In this document: positions 1 to 11,289 of the stretch, in pieces
How the letters are laid out: each line of letters begins with the position of its first letter
How positions within the stretch are numbered: the first letter of the stretch is position 1
Assembly (NCBI GenBank): GCA_037043455.1
Contig: JAWPHD010005576.1
Span: 53,501-117,500 of the forward strand
Direction of reading: 5' to 3'
DNA from: Cyrtodaria siliqua
Lineage: Eukaryota; Mollusca; Bivalvia; Adapedonta; Hiatellidae
DNA length: 64,000 nucleotides
Program-made: the position numbers and the translations under genes
The notes under the pieces: model-generated
Told to the model about the DNA's origin: nothing
Database searches by the model: none
What the model saw: the letters and a program-made list of their open reading frames with translations, nothing else

Positions 1-2
1 AG

Positions 3-344
3 CATTGGCAGTCGCCAATCTCACTGTCAACTGTCCAGGTAAAGATCGTAGTTTATGTTTCACAACGACAACTAGTTCAACGTCGACTACAACTAGTACC
101 TCCACGCCGACAACTATTACCACCACGCCGACAACTATTACTCCCACGACGACAACTAGTACCTCTACGCCGACAACTATTACCACCACGCCGATAACTA
201 GTACCGCCACGCCGACCACTAGTACCACCACGCCGACAACTAGTTCCACCACGCCGACAACTAGTACCTCCACGACGATAACTAGTACATCCATGCCGAC
301 AACTAGTACCTCCACGACGACAACTAGTACCTCCACGCCGACAG
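3..344 (+). CDS. Gene A, stalk exon (Thr/Ser-rich, internal exon)
   Basis: Internal exon of a transmembrane receptor gene whose 5' part lies left of the window. An acceptor AG occupies bases 1-2 and a donor GT follows base 344; entry and exit are both phase 1. The first residues (ANLTVNCPG and a second Cys) match the start of the stalk exons at 13442 and 39211, where the last strand of the CUB-like domain ends in a TCP motif. The remaining ~95 residues are Thr/Ser/Pro repeats built on a degenerate 24-27 bp DNA unit, as expected for an O-glycosylated extracellular stalk. It splices in phase to the exon at 2262. No stop occurs in frame inside the exon. The mucin-like role is inferred from composition only. 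Confidence 0.75.
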
Positions 345-2261
345 GTAACACAATTAACACAATACAAATATGTCGGACTGTTATTAGACCTTTGACCTTT
401 AAGGTCAGCAGGGCTTAAACGATGGAAAGTTGTCCGTCCGTCGTCCATCTGTAAACATGTTTAATACGAGCAGGATATCACTTTCATTTCTCATCCGATC
501 TTTATGTCATTTATCCATAAGATTCTGATCGAGTTCTCGAATCGAACACATCCAACCACAAACTATGAGTTACTTTCAGAAAGGAAGCAACATATAGAGG
601 TGTCCGCCATTGTTGTAATCGTTACAATTGAGTCCGCTCAACTTCTTTCGCAGTTTTCAACAGTATTTTAGAAACTCATGCATTTTAGAAACTCATAATA
701 GTAACAATATTGTCGCGTCGTTCAAAGTGTTACTGTCTGTTTTTTTTCCTTTCACAGTATTTTTGTTTTAACTTCCAGGAATGTAACATTATGTAGGTGA
801 GCAGCGCATGCTTTCGGAGCGTTCCAGTTGCTTGACTGTTCAAAGTGTTATTTGCCCTTGTTTGTAAACACAATGACAAATAACAAATATTCAACTAGCA
901 GACAAATCAGATGACTATCTACCATTTCACACAGTTACTAAATCAGAAGCAAAATGAAGGTGCTAGAGTGTGGGCAGAGAACACTATAGCATATTTCTAT
1001 ACTAGTAATCACGTCAAAGTCATGTTAACATTTTAGCATCTATCAAATCAACACATCAAATTAGTAATGCTCGTTTACGATATTTCAGTTTTTGGAAAAA
1101 ACGGCCTTATTAACTGCATCATTCCCTTTCTTTAAGTAGCCAGTAGAGTGATTGATTGTTAAGATACAGCTTCCCAGATCCTCCGTGAATGGGACGTCAT
1201 TTATTTTTAATTGATATAAGTTTAGCATAACTACTGCAAATGACAATGTTTGAATTTAATCTTTGTACTGGTTACACAATGGCTAAAGACAATGAATTAA
1301 CGCTGTAAGTTTGTATCTTTTATTATTTATGAACAGATTCTCAAATAAACAGTACTGAGGAAGTGTTCATATACCTAAAGCATACACGTGATACTGTTGA
1401 AGCCATAATCTGGGAGATTTAAGAATTTTTTAAGGGAGGTTTGTCCAAAATATGTGAGATTCTATAAAATAAAAAATTCTCAGATGTTTTATTTATTTAA
1501 TAATATTTTATTGCAAATATACTACAATACATCAATTCAACATCACAATATTCATAGAAACATATGCAAATTTATTGAACTACAAGATGTTTTATAGGTT
1601 TTTATGCTGCATCGTGCTTCGAAATTTATATTAAGTACCCTAATGTTATTATTAGTAACACTATACTGATTCTCATGTTATTCAGAAAGAGTCCAGCCCA
1701 ATAACATTTGGTCACAGTATTTTATGGTGGCCGATACGTGCCATTTCGTATTTTCGTTATTTCGCCACAAAATAACACCAATACTCAGTCCGTGTTATTA
1801 TATTATATTTGTTGTTTTCCGTGCTTTTAACCAACTCATGAGAATGATTTCATGAACAAAATTCACAATAAAGATAAATGACAGCTGATACATTTTGATT
1901 GTTTTTTTTTCTACTTAAAACGTTTTGGGAAATACACTTTTTGTATTGATGGTAATTTCGAAATGTTTTATGTTTTCCGTGTAATTTCAGTTTTGAATAT
2001 GTGAAAAATATAGCCACTAATAAAATGCATTACTCTTGAGCTCGAATAAACAAATAAAGTAAACATATAAATGCCAACTATGCAATTTCGTATTAAATAC
2101 TCAAATGTATTGTTTGTATTATCGTGATTGGAAAAATAAGACACATGTATGAACCATATGCATAGGACTTTCTGATATTTTAATGTTTTACTTTAATTCA
2201 ATAGTATCGGTACAAAAAGTTATTTGCATAGTGGTGAAAAAGATTTATTATGCTTTTATAG
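345..2261 (+). other. Intron of gene A
   Basis: AT-rich sequence between the donor GTAACA at 345 and the acceptor TATAG ending at 2261. I see no coding exon, RNA gene or clear element in it. The donor and acceptor are both phase 1, so the two flanking coding exons join in frame. Confidence 0.6.
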
Positions 2262-3904
2262 GCACTACAACAACAACTCCGAAAACGACTCAACCAACTA
2301 CAACAACAACGACACCAACAATCACAACACCATCATCACCAACAACGACGACACCAACAACGACACCACCAACAACAACGACACCAACAACGACACCAAC
2401 AACAACCACACCGACAACAACCACACCAACAACAACAACCACACCAACAACAACCACACCAACAACAACCACACCACCACTAACAACAACAACTACCACA
2501 CCAACAACAACCACACCAACAACAACCACACCACCACTAACAACAACAACAACCACACCAACAACAACCACACCAACAACAACCACACCACCACTAGCAA
2601 CAACAACAACCACACCAACAACAACCTCACCACCACCACCATCAACAACGACGACACCAACAACAACCTCACCACCACCACCAACAACAACAACCACACC
2701 AACAACAACCACACCACAACCGCCACCAATAACAACAACGACGCCACTAACAATCACAACGACACCAACAACAACCACACCACCATCACCACCACCACCA
2801 CCACCACCAACAACAACAACAACGACACCACCACCAGCAACAACAACGACACCACCGACAACAACGACGACGCCACTAACAACCACAACACCAACAACAA
2901 CTACAACGCCATCAACAACAACAGTGACACCAACAACCATAACAACATCATCTCTACTAACAACAACAAAAACACCACCAGCAGCAACTACAACAACGAC
3001 ATCGACACCAACAGTAACAACAACGACAACACCATCACCGACGCTAACAACGACACCACCAACAACGACAACACCATCACCAACACTAACAACGACATCA
3101 CCAACAACGACAACTATTATAACGATACCAACAACTACGTCATCAACAACAACGACCCCCAACCCTACAACAACAACAACAACAACACAGTCGCCAACAA
3201 CAACGACAATAACCGCACAAACAACAACAAAAACAACATCACAGACAACAACAACAACAACACAACCATTAACAACACTTAAATCACCGACATCATTCAC
3301 GACAATAACAACAACAGCAACAACTCCAAGCACAACTATACCAACAAAGACTAGAAACAATGATGACGAAATAAACATACTTATCATTGTTCTGTCAGTT
3401 GTTGGTGGTGTCTTTGTCCTGGGCATCGGTGGTACAGCTCTCGTGATGTATGTTCGAAGCAAACATGTATCAAAGACCTCCAGAAACGGAAGCTCTCTCG
3501 TTAGCAGATCACATGGCACAAGGCCGAGCAAACACATACGTAGAATACCAATCGAAAGGAATTACAACATGCCTCCAGATTACAATGCACGTGATCCAAA
3601 TAGTGTGTACAACCAACATGCTATATATATGAATTTTCAGAACACGGTACCAGCTCAATATGATGGAGTGTATGGCAGGAAACCAGCAACCGACAATGGA
3701 TACCAGTTCTGTAATGGACATAACATCAGAAATCAAGAAGTGTTACATGCAAAAGCGAATCCATCATTTTTAGAAACTAATGTTGATAATCACGGTTACA
3801 TGCTCGAGGTGAATAAAGAAAGCTATGAAAGAGATTCGTATTTTAGTGAACACCGAGACAGTAAGAATAATTGGAGTTGTGATTATTCAAGCAATTGGGA
3901 TTAG
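2262..3904 (+). CDS. Gene A, terminal exon: mucin-like stalk, membrane segment, Tyr-rich tail
   Basis: Last exon of gene A, entered in phase 1 at the acceptor ending at 2261 and closed by TAG at 3902-3904. The first ~365 residues (to about 3358) are almost pure Thr and Pro, in runs such as TTTTPTTTTP, and would form a long O-glycosylated stalk. A single hydrophobic segment follows at about 3371-3454 (INILIIVLSVVGG and onward), then a basic stop-transfer (RSKH) and a tail of about 149 residues. The tail has 11 tyrosines, several in short motifs such as YNMP, YNQH, YMNF, YDGV and YMLE; pYxN contexts like YMNF are known SH2 docking types. Unlike locus A' and gene B, stalk, membrane segment and tail share one exon, and this tail has no similarity to the Lys-rich tail of gene B. 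Translations in the other frames of the CAN repeat are shadows. Confidence 0.8.
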
Positions 3905-4450
3905 AGTGTGTTGCAGCGTAATAGAGAAAAGAAGATGTTTAAAAACAGGATTGTGTAAGAAAGATAAAAGCAGTGGCATTAGTTAGTTAATTCAAACCTA
4001 AAACTGATTAATTCAGTATGTGTCTTAATTCTTAATGAGTAAACAGTCAAACTTACTAATTCTTAATGAGTAAACAGTCAACCCTTTTGTGTTTGTGATG
4101 TCGTTTGCTTTTATTATTACTTTTGCCTTCTTGTGTGTCTGTTTGCGTGTTTGTTTCTGTGTTTTGTGGTTGACTATCCTCCTTGAATGCTACTTTCCCT
4201 GTCCGATCTTTTTATATTTCTTTACATTATAAAAGAAACCTGTTTTAAACGCATCATGGTTTACATGTTTCGTTATGATTCCAAGTAAACGTTGGTGTGT
4301 TCCTTCTGTTGAATGATACATAAATCATCTGAAGGAATCGTAGAAACCTTGGGTTGAGTATCATGCAATGTCACGTGTCTAGGGCGTGGTATTCCAGTGT
4401 AGAAGCACCAACAATTTAAGCACTGACTTCACCGCTACAAATAGGCACCA
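3905..4450 (+). other. 3' flank of gene A with a retroelement 3'-end fragment
   Basis: It holds a 26-bp direct duplication (two copies of TTCTTAATGAGTAAACAGTC near 4028 and 4058). At about 4080-4215 there is a short fragment of the dispersed retroelement 3' end seen complete near 34215-34680, containing TGGTTGACTATCCTCCTTGA. No clear AATAAA signal was found for gene A. Confidence 0.5.
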
Positions 4451-4454
4451 TCAT

Positions 4455-4625
4455 AATATGACTGGTGGCTGAGTGGTTATAGCCTCTCTGACTTGCAATC
4501 ACTTTATGTGTGGCAGCTATACAGCTGGCTTGCGGGACGTCGGTGGTTCTACCAAGGTGCCCGCCCGACAATTGCCCTGAGGGGTCCCTTGAGTCTTCCT
4601 CAACCAATGGAAGCTGGAAAGTCGA
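4455..4625 (+). mobile_element. tRNA-derived SINE
   Basis: It begins with a tRNA-like head. An A-box-like GGTGGCTGAGTGGTTATAGC lies near 4461, followed by an anticodon-arm-like GACTTGCAATCAC and a weak B-box-like GTGGTTCTACC near 4541. A body containing GGTCCCTTGAGTCTTCCTC follows, a core typical of mollusc tRNA-SINEs. The 3' end passes directly into the (CATC)n array, which probably grew from the SINE tail. Confidence 0.7.
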
Positions 4626-4856
4626 TGCATCCATCCATCCATCCATCCATCCATCCATCCATCCATCCATCCATCCATCCATCATCCATCCATCCATTCA
4701 TCCATCCATCCATCCATCCATCCATCCATCCATCCATCCATCCATCCATCCATCCATCCATACTTCCATCCATCCACCCATCCATGCATCCATCCATCCA
4801 TCCGTCCATGCATGCATGCATCCATGCATGCATCCATCCATCCATCCATCCATCCA

Positions 4857-4908
<52 letters not shown>

Positions 4909-5140
4909 CACACATCCATCCATCCATCCATCCATCCATCCATCCATCCATCCATCCATCCATCCATCCATGCATGCATGCATGCATGCATACATACATA
5001 CAATACATACATACATACACACACACATACATACATACATACATACATACATACATACATACAATACATCCACCCATCCATCCATCCATCCATCCATCCA
5101 TCCATACATACATCCATCCATACATACATACATACATAAA
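4625..5140. repeat. Compound tetranucleotide microsatellite (CATC)n/(CACG)n/(CATA)n
   Basis: About 515 bp of CATN tetranucleotides in homogeneous blocks: CATC, CACG at 4856-4908, CATC again, CATG, CATA, then mixed. The blocks differ only in the fourth base, which suggests spread of point variants within one array. Long open frames across it (HPSI, THAR, MDGW repeats) are artefacts. Confidence 0.95.
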
Positions 5141-5724
5141 TACATACTGAATAACAGCATTATAACGTATTTTTACATACAAATACTTCTTTAGTTATCT
5201 GCTAGAAGTCTATTATTGGCGCTATTAAGATGGTTAATTACTCTGTGATATTCGTTATTTAAGTTGCGAGTTTGTTAGAATGTTGTGTATTTGTATTCAT
5301 TACTGTCATTTAACACACCTCGGATGCCAAAGTTATCCGGGTAGTCCCTAGTATACATTTAACCGAATTTGTTTGGGCTGACCATGTTGCGATACTGTTC
5401 TGCTACACATATAGCGCTCGGACAGATATGTAGTTGTTTGTTTGAATTTTATTTTCGTCATTTTTAGCACATGTTAGCCATATATGAATGTCGATTTTTG
5501 TGTGGCAGATGCAGACTAACCTATTTTTCTTGGTAAACAGTAATGTATACCTGTGCATGATTCCTAAGAATCGACACTTTCTCATTTGGCAAGTCGAGCT
5601 CCCAGTGCGATTCGAACCCGCGGTCGGGGCGAGAAAGTTTTGGACCAACATGAAACACAAAATGAGCAGTATATACTGTAGCAAGAGTAAGGTCATTCCA
5701 TCAGCTGCGTGAAGTTGGCTCAAC
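5141..5724. other. Spacer with a tRNA B-box-like fragment
   Basis: Non-coding. On the minus strand near 5605-5620 there is GGGTTCGAATCG, a good Pol III B-box, but no A-box is placed to go with it. It is probably a remnant of a tRNA-derived repeat. Nothing else was recognised. Confidence 0.4.
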
Positions 5725-6965
5725 ATACGACATACGACATTCATTTTTAAACGTCGTTCAGTATGACATACAACATTCGACAAACAACATTTGACATACG
5801 AAAACATCCTTCAAAGTGAATGTTTCACACGACATACACCATTCGACATATAACATTCGACATACGACATTCAAACACAACATTCAAGGTAAATGTCGAA
5901 TACAACATTTGACATACAACATTCTAAATACGACATTCGATATACGACATTCGACATACAACATTCAACATTCGACAAACATCAGTTTTAAAGTGAATGT
6001 CGTTCACGCGACAAACAACATTCGACATACAACATTGACATACAACATTCGTCAAACAACATCCGATATACAACATTTGACAAAATCATGTTTGAAGTAA
6101 ATGTTGTTCATGTAGTATGTCGAATGTTGTATGTCACGTGAAACGACATTCACTTCGAAGGATGCTTTTGAATGTCATATGGCGAATGCTATATGTCGAA
6201 TGTTGTATTTCGCGTGAACAACATTACCTTTTAAAGTGATATTTGTCGAATGTCGAATGTTGCATGTCGAATGTTGTTTGTCATTGAACGACATTCGCTT
6301 TTAAACTGATGTTTGTCGAATGTTGAATGTTGTATGTCGAATGTCGTATGTCGTATGTTTAATGTTGTATGTCGAATGTTGTGATGTCGCGTGAAATGAC
6401 ATTCACCTTGAATGCTGGTTTTGAATGTCGTATGTCGAATGTTATATGTCGCGTGAAACTACATTCACTTTGAAGAATGTTTTTGAATGTCGTATGTCGA
6501 ATGCTGAATGTCTAATGTTGTATGTCGCGTGAATGACATTTACTTGAATACTGATGTTTATCGAATGTTGTAAGTCGAATGTTGTATGTTATGTTGTAGG
6601 TCGCGTGAAACGACATTCACTTTGAAGGATGTTTTTGAATGTCGTATGTCGAATGTTGTATTTCGAATGTTGTTTGTCGCGTGAACGACATTCACTTTAA
6701 AATTGATGTTTGTCGAATGTTGAATGTTGTATGTCGAATGTCGTATGTCTCGTGAACGTCGTATGTTGAATGATGTATGTGGAATGTTGTATATCGCGTG
6801 AAATGACAATCACATTGAATGTTGTTTTTTGAATGTCATAAGTTAAATGTTGTATGTCGAATGTTGTATGTCGCGTGAAACGACATTCACTTTGAAGGAT
6901 GTTTTTGAATGTCTTATGTCGAATGTTGTATGACGAATGTTGTATGTCGAATGGTGTATGTGCAA
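5725..6965. repeat. Inverted minisatellite of CATTCGACATA units
   Basis: A roughly 11-bp unit (CATTCGACATA and variants) is repeated about 30 times in one orientation to about 6090. It is then repeated in the opposite orientation (TATGTCGAATG) to about 6965, interrupted by GTGAACGACATTCACTTT segments that themselves recur. The whole forms a long imperfect palindrome. No gene is present. Confidence 0.9.
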
Positions 6966-6984
6966 TTATTCAAACGTATACATT

Positions 6985-7405
6985 TGTAACACTGTCAGTG
7001 TAACACTATCAGGCCCTTTAGTATCAATAATAATAGTTTAATATTAAGTGTTAGAAGCATCTCGCATTTAATAGTATTTTTAACTAATATTCTACAATTT
7101 GCGATAGCTCTCTTTAATAGCAGTATTGTAGCTTACGATATACAGGTAGCGGTAGGCGTAGTTAACTTTGTTACGACCTATTGAATAACTGTGTAAACAA
7201 CCAATGGGAGGCTTGCACGTGCGTGCAAGTATATACTGGGATGTTTAGAAGCGGGGACGAGATTTGTTGAATTCGTTAGATTTGTTTGACTTAGTGCCTG
7301 TTGGAATTACGATATACAGTATAAGATCAGACATTAAAATCGAGTAGCTTTGACTGTTATTAAAGCGTGTATTTCAGCGTACGGACTTGTTATTTATTAA
7401 TACCC
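6985..7405 (+). repeat. Probable 5' LTR of the Gypsy element
   Basis: This is the sequence between the inverted minisatellite and the primer-binding-site-like TGGTGTCA. It begins with TGTAACAC and has a TATA-like GTATATACTGG near 7229. The boundaries are uncertain because no second LTR is available for comparison. Confidence 0.35.
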
Positions 7406-7636
7406 TGGTGTCATAGTGTCACAGGACTTCTTTTGGTGACGTGACCAGGATTATGTGTTAATTCGACATAATTAACACGTCGAACTTGTTGATGTGGGAT
7501 TCTTCTGACCATGTTTGTGGACACTATTTCGATCATAAATGAGCTCTGTTGACGGTTGGTGACAATTGTGCAATACGTGCATATGAAGGCATATTAGACA
7601 ACCGTGAGTAGTTTTACTGTATTACTCTAGCAAATA

Positions 7637-8545
7637 TGGCAGAACAGGCTGAGTTTGTAAACATGTTTAGGGTAATGGGTTATCAGCTTTCGGGGTTAAC
7701 AACAACCATGGGGGTTCAGAGTGTAGCCAAAGTCATTACGCCATTTGAGGGGGGAAAGCAAATTATTTAAGGATTAGATACATGTATTGAGAAATACTCC
7801 TTGTTGGTTGGCATGGCAAATGACAGTATTAAATTGGTTGCCTATCAGGCGAGTAAGGGTCCCGCTAGTGATTTCTTGAAAAGATTTATGAATGCAAACC
7901 CTACCCACACATGGGAACAAGTTAAAATAGAACTTCAAGCTTGTTTCGCTGAAGTTGTTGACCCACAACATGCACTTTACGTGCGTAAAGTCCTTCAAAA
8001 ACGTAATGAGACAATTCAGGTTTATGCCGAACGTCTTATTGCCTTAGGTGATGACGCCTTTGCACGTCAGGACCAATACGTTAGGGATACACTATTGATA
8101 GGGTATTGATGGTTTCCATGACGATGGAATGAAACTTTGGGTCATGCGAACCAACCCAAACACGTTGCAAGATACAATTGCTACTACAACAGCAGAACAG
8201 AACCTTCGAAAGAGGTTTCAGGTAAGGGCTGGTCATCATTATCAAAATGATGAACCGACACATGAACAGCCCATGGAAGTTGACCACTTAAGGAGGCAAA
8301 AATGTTCTTATTGTCATAAGAGTGGTCATGTAATGGACGAGTGTCGAAAGAAAAAACGGGAAGTAAGTGCTATTTCTGAAAATAAACTCCGTCGTAGGTC
8401 GATCGACCGTACACGATTAGTGTGCTGGCAGTGCCAAGAAATAGGTCACTTTGCCAGTGAATGTCAAAATGAGACAAATTGGTCGAACGGACAGCAACGT
8501 AGACAGGCTACGGGTCAGTTAAAAGATTCCGCTCATCGCATGTAG
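7637..8545 (+). pseudogene. Gag-like ORF of the Gypsy element, broken
   Basis: It starts at ATG 7637 and is interrupted by a stop near 7768 and another at 8107-8109, where the frame changes. Two CCHC zinc knuckles are visible in the final segment, CSYCHKSGHVMDEC (near 8301) and CWQCQEIGHFASEC (near 8421), spaced CX2CX4HX4C as in nucleocapsid domains. Upstream lies a helical capsid-like region (residues such as FLKRF, YAERLIAL). The knuckles identify it firmly as Gag of a retroelement. The breaks make it non-functional. Confidence 0.8.
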
Positions 8546-8599
8546 AAGCCGGTGGGAGGAGAAATAAAATAAAACCCAAATTTAATATTGCTTTAACAT

Positions 8600-9216
8600 C
8601 AAACCCAAATTCTTGTTTGGTAAGGATCCAGAAACAAAAAATTAGTGCGGTAAGTGACAACGGAAGTGACTTGTCATTAATTCATCGAGATGTTTATGAA
8701 AAATTTAAACTAAAATAAAAATTAGATACGACTCGCAAAGCTTACTTACAGCCCGTTACTGGTGGACCGCTTTCTTGCGACCGGCGCACAGAAATCATTT
8801 TTGAGATACGGGTATCAAAATGAGTCATAACTTTTATGTGGTCAGGGGCATGAATAAGAGAATAATAATAGGAAAAGATCGGTTGCTTAATAATGGTGTC
8901 CGGAATTATTATGACCTTGGGTGTATTAGGGTAGCTGGTAAATATGTACCACTTCAGGAAGATATTCACATTTCATCGATAATTCGATTGAAGTCTAAAA
9001 CTAAACTTCGATCTCAAACAAGCATAGTTTGTAATTGTCGAGTTAGGAAAAGTCCTAATTTTCAAACAAATGATCAAACTTACCAAGTTTCAGCAGTTGA
9101 ACGCGGATTTCTTAGCTATGAACCAGGTTTAATAGTTGCAAATTCAGTTTCAAAAGTAAAACGAGACAGAATTGTTCCTATTGTGATAACAAACACCTCA
9201 AACAAAATATTTACCT
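8600..9216 (+). pseudogene. Protease and linker region of the Gypsy element, broken
   Basis: SDNGSDLSLI near 8655 sits where a retropepsin DTG/DSG active site is expected, but reads DNG, so the catalytic motif appears altered. A stop follows near 8714. A later motif IIIGKDRL near 8865 resembles the flap and C-terminal part of Gypsy proteases. The open frame from 8820 to 9216 continues into the spacer before reverse transcriptase. The call rests on position and two short motifs. Confidence 0.55.
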
Positions 9217-9639
9217 GAAGGAAGGGATTTGCAAAAATAGAATTAATTCAGAATAAACAAATTTCTAGGGTAACTAAAGATCAAAATGGTGATCTTAAGG
9301 ATCAAAGTGAATTTGATAGCGTTAATGTTCCACTCGAATTTAAGGCAAAATTAATTAAAATACTGAAACATAATGTTGACCTGTTTGCATAGAAAGATAT
9401 TGATTAAAGTCACACTAAAAACAGTCAAAATGAAAATAGACACAGGCGACCATAAACCAATTAACTTAAGGCCTTTTAGAACACCACTGAACAATCGAAA
9501 AAAGTAGATTAAGCAAATGAAGAAATGTTAGAAGCAAATATTATTTCTAGATCATAATCTCCTTAAATTTTCCCCGTGATCATTGTAGATAAAAAAAGAC
9601 GGCTCTTAACGATTAAATAAAATTACAAAATCGAACGCG

Positions 9640-10278
9640 TATCCTATGCCTTTTAATTTATTGGCCCTTTTTGGGAAAGCAAAATACTTTTCATCACTCG
9701 ACCTCAAGTCAGGTTATTTGCAAGTAGCCATGAACGAAGATGACATTGAAAAGACCGCTTTTGCTTGTCACAGAGGTTTATTTCAGTTCGTTGTCATGCA
9801 CCAGCCATATTTCAAGAACTTATGTCACATGTTCTTGCTGGGTTAGACAGTTTCACAACAGCTTATCTTGATGACATCTTGATATTCAGTTCTATACTTG
9901 AAGAACATATAGCACACATTGAAAAAGTATTTCAACGGTTAAGGCAACATTTTTTAAAATTGAAGTTAAAGTATGTCACATGTTTTTGCTGGTTTAGACA
10001 GTTTCACAACAGCTTATCTTGATGACATCTTGATATTCAGTTCTATACTTGAAGAACATATGATATGGCACACATTGATGAGGTATTTCAACGGTTAAGG
10101 CGACATTTTTTAAAATTGAAGTTAAAGTATGTCACATGTTTTTGCTGGGTTAGACAGTTTCACAACAGCTTATCTTGATGACATCTTGATATTCAGTTCT
10201 ATACTTGAAGAACATATGGCACACATTGAAAAGGTATTTCAACGGTTAAGGCAACATCGTTTAAAATTGAAGTTAAAG
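9640..10278 (+). pseudogene. Reverse transcriptase fragment with triplicated YLDD segment
   Basis: It shows SSLDLKSGYLQVAM near 9694, then FQELMSHVLAGLDSF and the catalytic YLDDILIF motif of Gypsy-type reverse transcriptases. The palm segment is present three times in tandem (9821-9971, 9972-10127, 10128-10278), so the frame is destroyed. The third copy leads without a break into the connection and RNase H region. Confidence 0.85.
9821..10278 (+). repeat. Tandem triplication of a 151-156 bp RT segment
   Basis: Three nearly identical direct copies begin with TATGTCACATG at 9821, 9972 and 10128, and each encodes the YLDD motif. The middle copy is 5 bp longer because of a small insertion (ATATGATATGG near 10060). 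The near identity means the duplication is much younger than the decay of the element. Confidence 0.9.
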
Positions 10279-10990
10279 AAATGTGACTTCCTAAAAGCTG
10301 AGACTGAGTATTTAGGCTTTGTTATCAATAGCGACAGAATTAAACCTAATCCAAAGAAAGTGGAATTCATTAGAGCATTACCTGCGCCTACCTGTGTAAA
10401 AGAGGTACGCAGCTTTATTAGTATGCGCGGTTATTATTGTCTATTTATTTCAAAGTTTTCGGAAATAGCACAACCAATCATAATTCTCATAAGAAAATAT
10501 GCTAAATTTAAGTGGGACTCTAACTGTCAAGAGGCCTTTGAAAGTTTGAAGAACAGTTTAGCAATATTACCAATGTTATGTTATCCTGACCCAGGCAAGC
10601 CTTATATTCTTTATACGGATGCAAGTAACAATTGCATAGGAGCTTGCTTGACGCAGAAAGTTGATGAACAAACTGAGGCTGTGCCTGGTATAAAAAATGA
10701 AATAACCATTCACTTTTTGTCCAACAAGTTGAGTGATACCCAATGTCTACTAAAGAGAAATAAGCTTTTGCGATTCATTACGCCTTGCAGAAGTTAGATC
10801 ACTTTTACATGGGGCTACCTTCATAATTAGGTCAGATCACCTTCCACTGAAATATCTGTTAGATTCCTCTATGCAAAATAAGAAAATTCAAATGTGGGCT
10901 CTCAGTATCGCGGGCTATGACTGCAAGTTATAATTCATTGCGGGTGCGCAGAATTCTGTAGCAGATTTGTTATCTCGCATGCCCTTAGAT
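10279..10990 (+). pseudogene. RT connection and RNase H region of the Gypsy element, broken
   Basis: The frame runs from the third RT copy through AETEYLGFVI, then PDPGKPYILYTDASNN near 10590, the usual RNase H start with its first Asp. It ends at a stop at 10795-10797. Related residues continue in other frames to ADLLSRMP near 10985, the usual end of RNase H. At least one frameshift near 10750 and a stop near 10931 disable it. Confidence 0.8.
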
Positions 10991-11289
10991 GCTGTACCCG
11001 AGGATGCCGAAGGATATGACCCTGATATCGATGATATCAAGTCAATGCACAGAATTCGAACAGGTTTGAGCCAAGGAGGTATATTAAGTACAATGTTAGT
11101 ATTGAAGATAAAAAACCTACTCTCGAACCTGGCATAGACATGGTAACTGAACAGGAAAAAGACGACATTTTAGTAGAAATTAAGGCAAATTATTTATGAC
11201 AAATTAACACCTATCTTTGCAAATAGGCATGGTATTCACGATTATATATTGTACTATATCTCAAACGCCAGTTCTGATACTATCTTAAG

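Noticed and set aside
2224..3537. Long open frames rich in Asn/Asn-His (+) and Val/Gly (-) over the Thr/Pro stalk
   Set aside because: They are other-frame readings of the CAA/CAC repeat. Only the Thr/Pro frame continues into a membrane segment and tail and has a splice-consistent start.
4416..5194. Open frames of HPSI, THAR, MDGW and similar repeats on both strands
   Set aside because: A tetranucleotide array without stops opens all frames; there is no non-repeat domain and no splice context.
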